Part shown: piece after piece, positions 5,976-7,388 of the stretch | How positions within the stretch are numbered: the first letter of the stretch is position 1 | Layout of the letters: every line of letters begins with the position of its first letter | Assembly: GCA_027001105.1 (NCBI GenBank) | Contig: JALTMZ010000034.1 | Coordinates: 1-7,388 of the forward strand | Direction: 5' to 3' | Source of the DNA: Thermococcus sp. | GTDB lineage: Archaea > Methanobacteriota_B > Thermococci > Thermococcales > Thermococcaceae | DNA: 7,388 nt | Program-made: the position numbers and the translations under genes | The notes under the pieces: generated by a model | Told to the model about the DNA's origin: nothing | What the model saw: only the letters and a program-made list of their open reading frames with translations | Databases searched by the model: none

Positions 5976-7388
5976 ATGAGTTTTAACGAGTTTCCAAAGA
6001 TAGTTGTTAAACCTCCAGGACCGAAGGCAAAAGAACTCATTGAGAGAGAAAAGAAGGTTATCTCTTCCGGTCTTGGAGTCAAGCTTTTTCCCGTTGTACC
6101 CGAGAGAGGATATGGAGCATTGATAGAGGATGTTGATGGGAATGTTTTCATTGACTTCTTAGCTGGAGCTGCTGCAGCTTCAACAGGCTACGCCCATCCT
6201 AAGCTTGTAAAAGAAGTTCAAGAGCAAGTAGCAAAGATTCAGCACTCCATGATAGGCTATACCTACAGCAAAAGAGCCATAGAAGTTGCAGAGATTTTAG
6301 CAGAAAAAGCTCCAATTGAAAATCCAAAGATACTCTTCGGTTTAAGCGGGAGTGACGCAATGGATTTGACTATGAAGGTAGCACGCTTTGCCACAAGGAA
6401 GCCATGGTTCATAGCATTCATCGGAGCTTATCATGGGCAAACTTACGGTGCTACATCAATAGCAGCGTTCCAGAGTTCCCAGAAGAGAGGATTCTCACCA
6501 TTAGTTCCCAACGTAGTCTGGATCCCATATCCAAATCCCTATCGTAATATCTGGGGGATCAACGGATATGAAGAACCAGATGAGCTGATAAATCGCTTTT
6601 TGGATTACCTTGAGAACTATGTTTTAGCCCATGTAGTTCCCCCAGATGAAGTTGCCGCTTTAATAGCGGAGCCAATTCAAGGCGATGCCGGGATAGTTGT
6701 TCCACCAGAGAACTTTTTCAAAGAGCTGAAGAAGGTCTTAGATGAACACGGCATTCTCTTGGCAATGGATGAAGTTCAAACGGGCATTGGAAGAACCGGA
6801 AAGTGGTTTGCAACAGAGTGGTTCAAAGTAGAGCCAGGCTTCATTTCCTTTGGGAAGGGAGTTGCCAGCGGAATGGGGCTGAGCGGGGTTATAGGGAAGG
6901 CTGAACTGATGGACATGACGAGCGGGTCAGCACTGTTGACTCCAGCTGCCAATCCAGTAATTTCAGCAGCAGCCTATGCTACCCTGAAGATAATTGAGGA
7001 GGAAAAGGTTATTGAGAACGCTCAAAAGGTTGGAGCATTTATAATGAAGCGCTTGAAGGAAATGCAGGAAAAGTATGATGTTATTGTTGCCAACCTCCCT
7101 CAGGAGGTTCTCCCTCCGGGATACTCTGAAAAACTCGGACAGATTGCCAGCTCAATCAATGGTGGCGAGAGGGGCAACAAACTCCTGCTAAATCTTCTGG
7201 ATCTCGCCCCTGAACACATGCATGACTCTTCCAGATTGTACACTATGGTTCATTCACTTGCAGACTATAATCAGACTCTTGAGAAAATGTTGTCTCTTTA
7301 TAATGTAAAGCTCCTGTCAGTCATCTTTGATCCCGTAAAAGAATTCGTCCTCTCTGACATTCCCTTCTACATCAAAAACACTCTGGAC
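5976..7388 (+). CDS. Class III PLP aminotransferase or amino-acid racemase, C-terminus replaced; runs off the window
   Basis: The first roughly 370 residues are a fold-type I PLP enzyme of the 4-aminobutyrate/ornithine aminotransferase class. Thermococcales have several such paralogues, some of which act as amino-acid racemases. Visible landmarks are the PLP phosphate loop SGSDA at 124-128, YHGQT at 152-156 with the aromatic that stacks on the cofactor, AEPIQGDAG at 231-239 with Glu232, MDEVQTGIGRTG at 264-275 with Asp265 binding the ring nitrogen and Gln268, SFGKGVASG with the Schiff-base Lys294, and TPAANP at 322-327. After EKYDVI (365-370) the family normally reads GDVRGxGLMxG and then a small C-terminal domain. 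Here that sequence is absent in every frame and unrelated residues follow in frame to the window edge with no stop (471 codons seen). The enzyme as read lacks part of its substrate-side domain and is probably inactive. Its position beside an alanine carrier suggests alanine as a substrate, but this is inference. Confidence 0.85.
   Translation, partial: MSFNEFPKIVVKPPGPKAKELIEREKKVISSGLGVKLFPVVPERGYGALIEDVDGNVFIDFLAGAAAASTGYAHPKLVKEVQEQVAKIQHSMIGYTYSKRAIEVAEILAEKAPIENPKILFGLSGSDAMDLTMKVARFATRKPWFIAFIGAYHGQTYGATSIAAFQSSQKRGFSPLVPNVVWIPYPNPYRNIWGINGYEEPDELINRFLDYLENYVLAHVVPPDEVAALIAEPIQGDAGIVVPPENFFKELKKVLDEHGILLAMDEVQTGIGRTGKWFATEWFKVEPGFISFGKGVASGMGLSGVIGKAELMDMTSGSALLTPAANPVISAAAYATLKIIEEEKVIENAQKVGAFIMKRLKEMQEKYDVIVANLPQEVLPPGYSEKLGQIASSINGGERGNKLLLNLLDLAPEHMHDSSRLYTMVHSLADYNQTLEKMLSLYNVKLLSVIFDPVKEFVLSDIPFYIKNTLD
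7086..7388 (+). other. Foreign-looking in-frame tail, possibly an internal piece of a DUF4238-like protein
   Basis: About 101 codons fused in frame to the aminotransferase. The segment is open through the window edge and has no stop, start signal or Shine-Dalgarno of its own near the join. Its end, KEFVLSDIPFYIKN (455-468 of the fused frame), weakly recalls the FITSDNPV-type motif of DUF4238 proteins, preceded as there by a helical, leucine-rich stretch (HSLADYNQTLEKMLSLYNVKLL). No transposase, terminal inverted repeat or target duplication is seen. TCT is commoner here than in the preceding 370 codons, a weak sign of different origin. It could be a gene-internal rearrangement or a chimeric assembly join. 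Confidence 0.45.

Noticed and set aside
7086..7388. Insertion sequence or integrated element at the aminotransferase break
   Set aside because: No inverted terminal repeat, transposase motif, att-like repeat or target duplication is visible, and the element's own gene start is lacking. A rearrangement or assembly join explains it equally well.

Overview
This window is archaeal and almost certainly from the Thermococcales (Thermococcus, Pyrococcus or Palaeococcus). The evidence is an archaeal-type alanyl-tRNA synthetase, strong GGAGGTGAT-like Shine-Dalgarno sites, TATA-type promoters, T-tract terminators, tightly packed genes and a canonical archaeal box C/D guide RNA. Species cannot be fixed from the sequence.

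Layout. A NIF3-like metal-binding protein runs off the left edge (1-582, +). It converges on, and overlaps by 14 bases, a leftward gene block: a small protein with a weak PD-(D/E)XK-like pattern (569-958), alaS (971-3706) and an 86-residue coiled-coil protein (3781-4041). Just upstream of the coiled-coil gene, on the same strand, lies a box C/D sRNA (core 4054-4105). It has four perfect boxes, two 12-nt guides and a TATA element at the right distance, and it sits in the 5' leader of that gene. A divergent regulatory region with small palindromes follows (about 4106-4366). To the right are a Na+/alanine symporter of the AGCS family (4367-5914, +) and a class III PLP aminotransferase or racemase (from 5976, +).

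Alanine links the main genes: charging onto tRNA (alaS), uptake (AGCS carrier), and probably transamination or racemisation (class III PLP enzyme). They are arranged around one divergent promoter region. Joint regulation is an inference.

The two most notable observations are the unlisted C/D box sRNA inside an mRNA leader, and the right end. There the aminotransferase stops resembling its family at about residue 370 and continues in frame, without a stop, into about 100 unrelated residues up to the window edge. That is either a real rearrangement or a chimeric assembly join.
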